In this document: piece by piece, positions 63,663-64,000 of the stretch
Numbering within the stretch: the stretch's first letter is position 1
How the letters are laid out: each line of letters starts with the position of its first letter
Notes under the pieces: generated by a model
Told to the model about the DNA's origin: nothing
The model's database searches: none
Seen by the model: only the letters and a program-made list of their open reading frames with translations
Assembly: GCA_942492625.1 (NCBI GenBank)
Contig: CALOFM010000015.1
Coordinates: 39,074-103,073, forward strand
Source: Thiosymbion sp942492625
GTDB lineage: Bacteria; Pseudomonadota; Gammaproteobacteria; Chromatiales; Chromatiaceae
Direction of reading: 5' to 3'
Length of the DNA: 64,000 nucleotides
Translations under genes and position numbers: made by a program

Positions 63663-64000
63663 TGCCACAGCCGTACCCGGAAGTCCTTCGCCAGCGGATA
63701 CACCCACACCGTCTTGATCGGTACCTGGCCGAGACGATGATCTCCCAGCTTCCCCCGGCCCTGCGTCTGGCCCACGCAGGTCCAGTTCGCCGCCCGGTAA
63801 CAGGTCCCGACAAAACGCTCCGTCTCCACGAAGGTCTCCAGCAACACCGGGCGGTAGCCGTACCGCCCTTCCCAGTGCGCCGGCAGCGAGCGGGCAGCCA
63901 TCGCCAACAGCTTACTGGCCAGCGAAGAGACCCGAACCCAGGGCAGGATCAGAAACCGGGCGTTGTTGATCACACCGCCGAGGTTGCGGTGGCGCTGCGC
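63659..64000 (-). CDS. DruA-like DUF4338 protein (5' end outside window)
   Basis: The C-terminal 113 codons of a DUF4338 protein, the family of Druantia anti-phage DruA. VINNARFLILPWVRV, SKLLAMAARSLPAHWEGRYGYRPVLLETFVE, GTCYRAANWTCVGQTQGRGK and IKTVWVYPLAKDFR are typical. Its stop overlaps the tnpC ATG (ATGA), so it is made with the transposase. DUF4338 proteins are often found next to IS66-type transposases, which suggests a role in mobility rather than defence here; this is inference. The frame is open to base 64000. Confidence 0.85.
   Translation of the reverse strand, partial: AQRHRNLGGVINNARFLILPWVRVSSLASKLLAMAARSLPAHWEGRYGYRPVLLETFVETERFVGTCYRAANWTCVGQTQGRGKLGDHRLGQVPIKTVWVYPLAKDFRVRLWQ

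Larger units (their letters stand above)
61091..64000. mobile_element. IS66-type element with tnpAB convergent to tnpC-druA (right end outside)
   Basis: The left edge is set by the break in the IS6 transposase, followed by TGTTTCCGGCAAACGTG, which resembles IS66-type ends. It contains tnpA and tnpB on the plus strand and tnpC plus a DUF4338 gene on the minus strand. tnpB and tnpC overlap tail to tail by 63 bases. The right end is beyond base 64000. Confidence 0.75.

Overview
The window is high-GC proteobacterial DNA. It most likely comes from a diazotrophic gammaproteobacterium of the purple sulfur type (Chromatiaceae-like). That placement is an inference from three things: the nif gene order (nifIscA-nifU-nifS ... 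nifV-TPR-nifW-nifZ-nifM-clpX, as in Azotobacter and Chromatiales), the RseC-type protein beside nif genes, and the dense load of insertion elements. No rRNA, tRNA or CRISPR array was found.

Layout. 1-1.6 kb: end of an rseC-like gene, then a NifX-associated DUF269 protein, a small CCE_0567-type protein and the nif ferredoxin fdxB. 1.8-3.7 kb: a GcvA-type LysR regulator divergent from a small DUF1127-like gene, then a GNAT acetyltransferase. 4.2-6.8 kb: modABC molybdate uptake, which supports nitrogenase cofactor supply. 7.4-9.7 kb: an AT-rich, probably acquired secreted EEP-fold phosphoesterase and a secreted DsrE-like protein. 10.6-26.6 kb: a second nif block that starts with a textbook NifA site plus sigma-54 promoter. 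The block is split between nifS and nifV by an 8 kb restriction cassette: a beta-class Mod methyltransferase, an OLD-like ATPase-TOPRIM protein and a type III Res-like helicase-nuclease. Mod and the ATPase carry many frameshifts while Res is intact. nifV has its own sigma-54-like promoter just after the cassette.

26.9-33.8 kb is a nested scar. A TPR gene is cut by a Tn3-family transposon whose tnpA is frameshifted, and a group II intron has inserted exactly at the centre of that transposon's right 38-bp inverted repeat. Next to it lies a pirin/DUF1214 chimeric remnant. 34-43.4 kb: a HEAT-repeat membrane protein, a VIT-VWA exported protein, a tri-haem cytochrome c peroxidase and a frameshifted secreted-type katG, the last two suggesting periplasmic peroxide removal. 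43.9-51 kb: an Rpn-family nuclease, a LexA-like winged-helix protein, small proteins, an IS4-type insertion sequence with definable ends, a frameshifted H-NS-like gene, ihfB and a small exported protein. 51.4-56.3 kb: an acyl-CoA synthetase/3-hydroxyacyl-CoA dehydrogenase pair, a TatD-type hydrolase and a GNAT protein.

56.4-64 kb: a 2.7 kb element with perfect 20-bp inverted repeats and a two-frame transposase, then pilU, then an IS6 fragment interrupted by an IS66-type element. In that element tnpA-tnpB point towards tnpC, and tnpC is translationally coupled to a DruA (DUF4338) protein running off the window end. The nif and mod genes are intact. Frame breaks concentrate in mobile and defence genes, with additional ones in katG and hns. 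Whether these are true decay or sequence error cannot be decided from the window alone.
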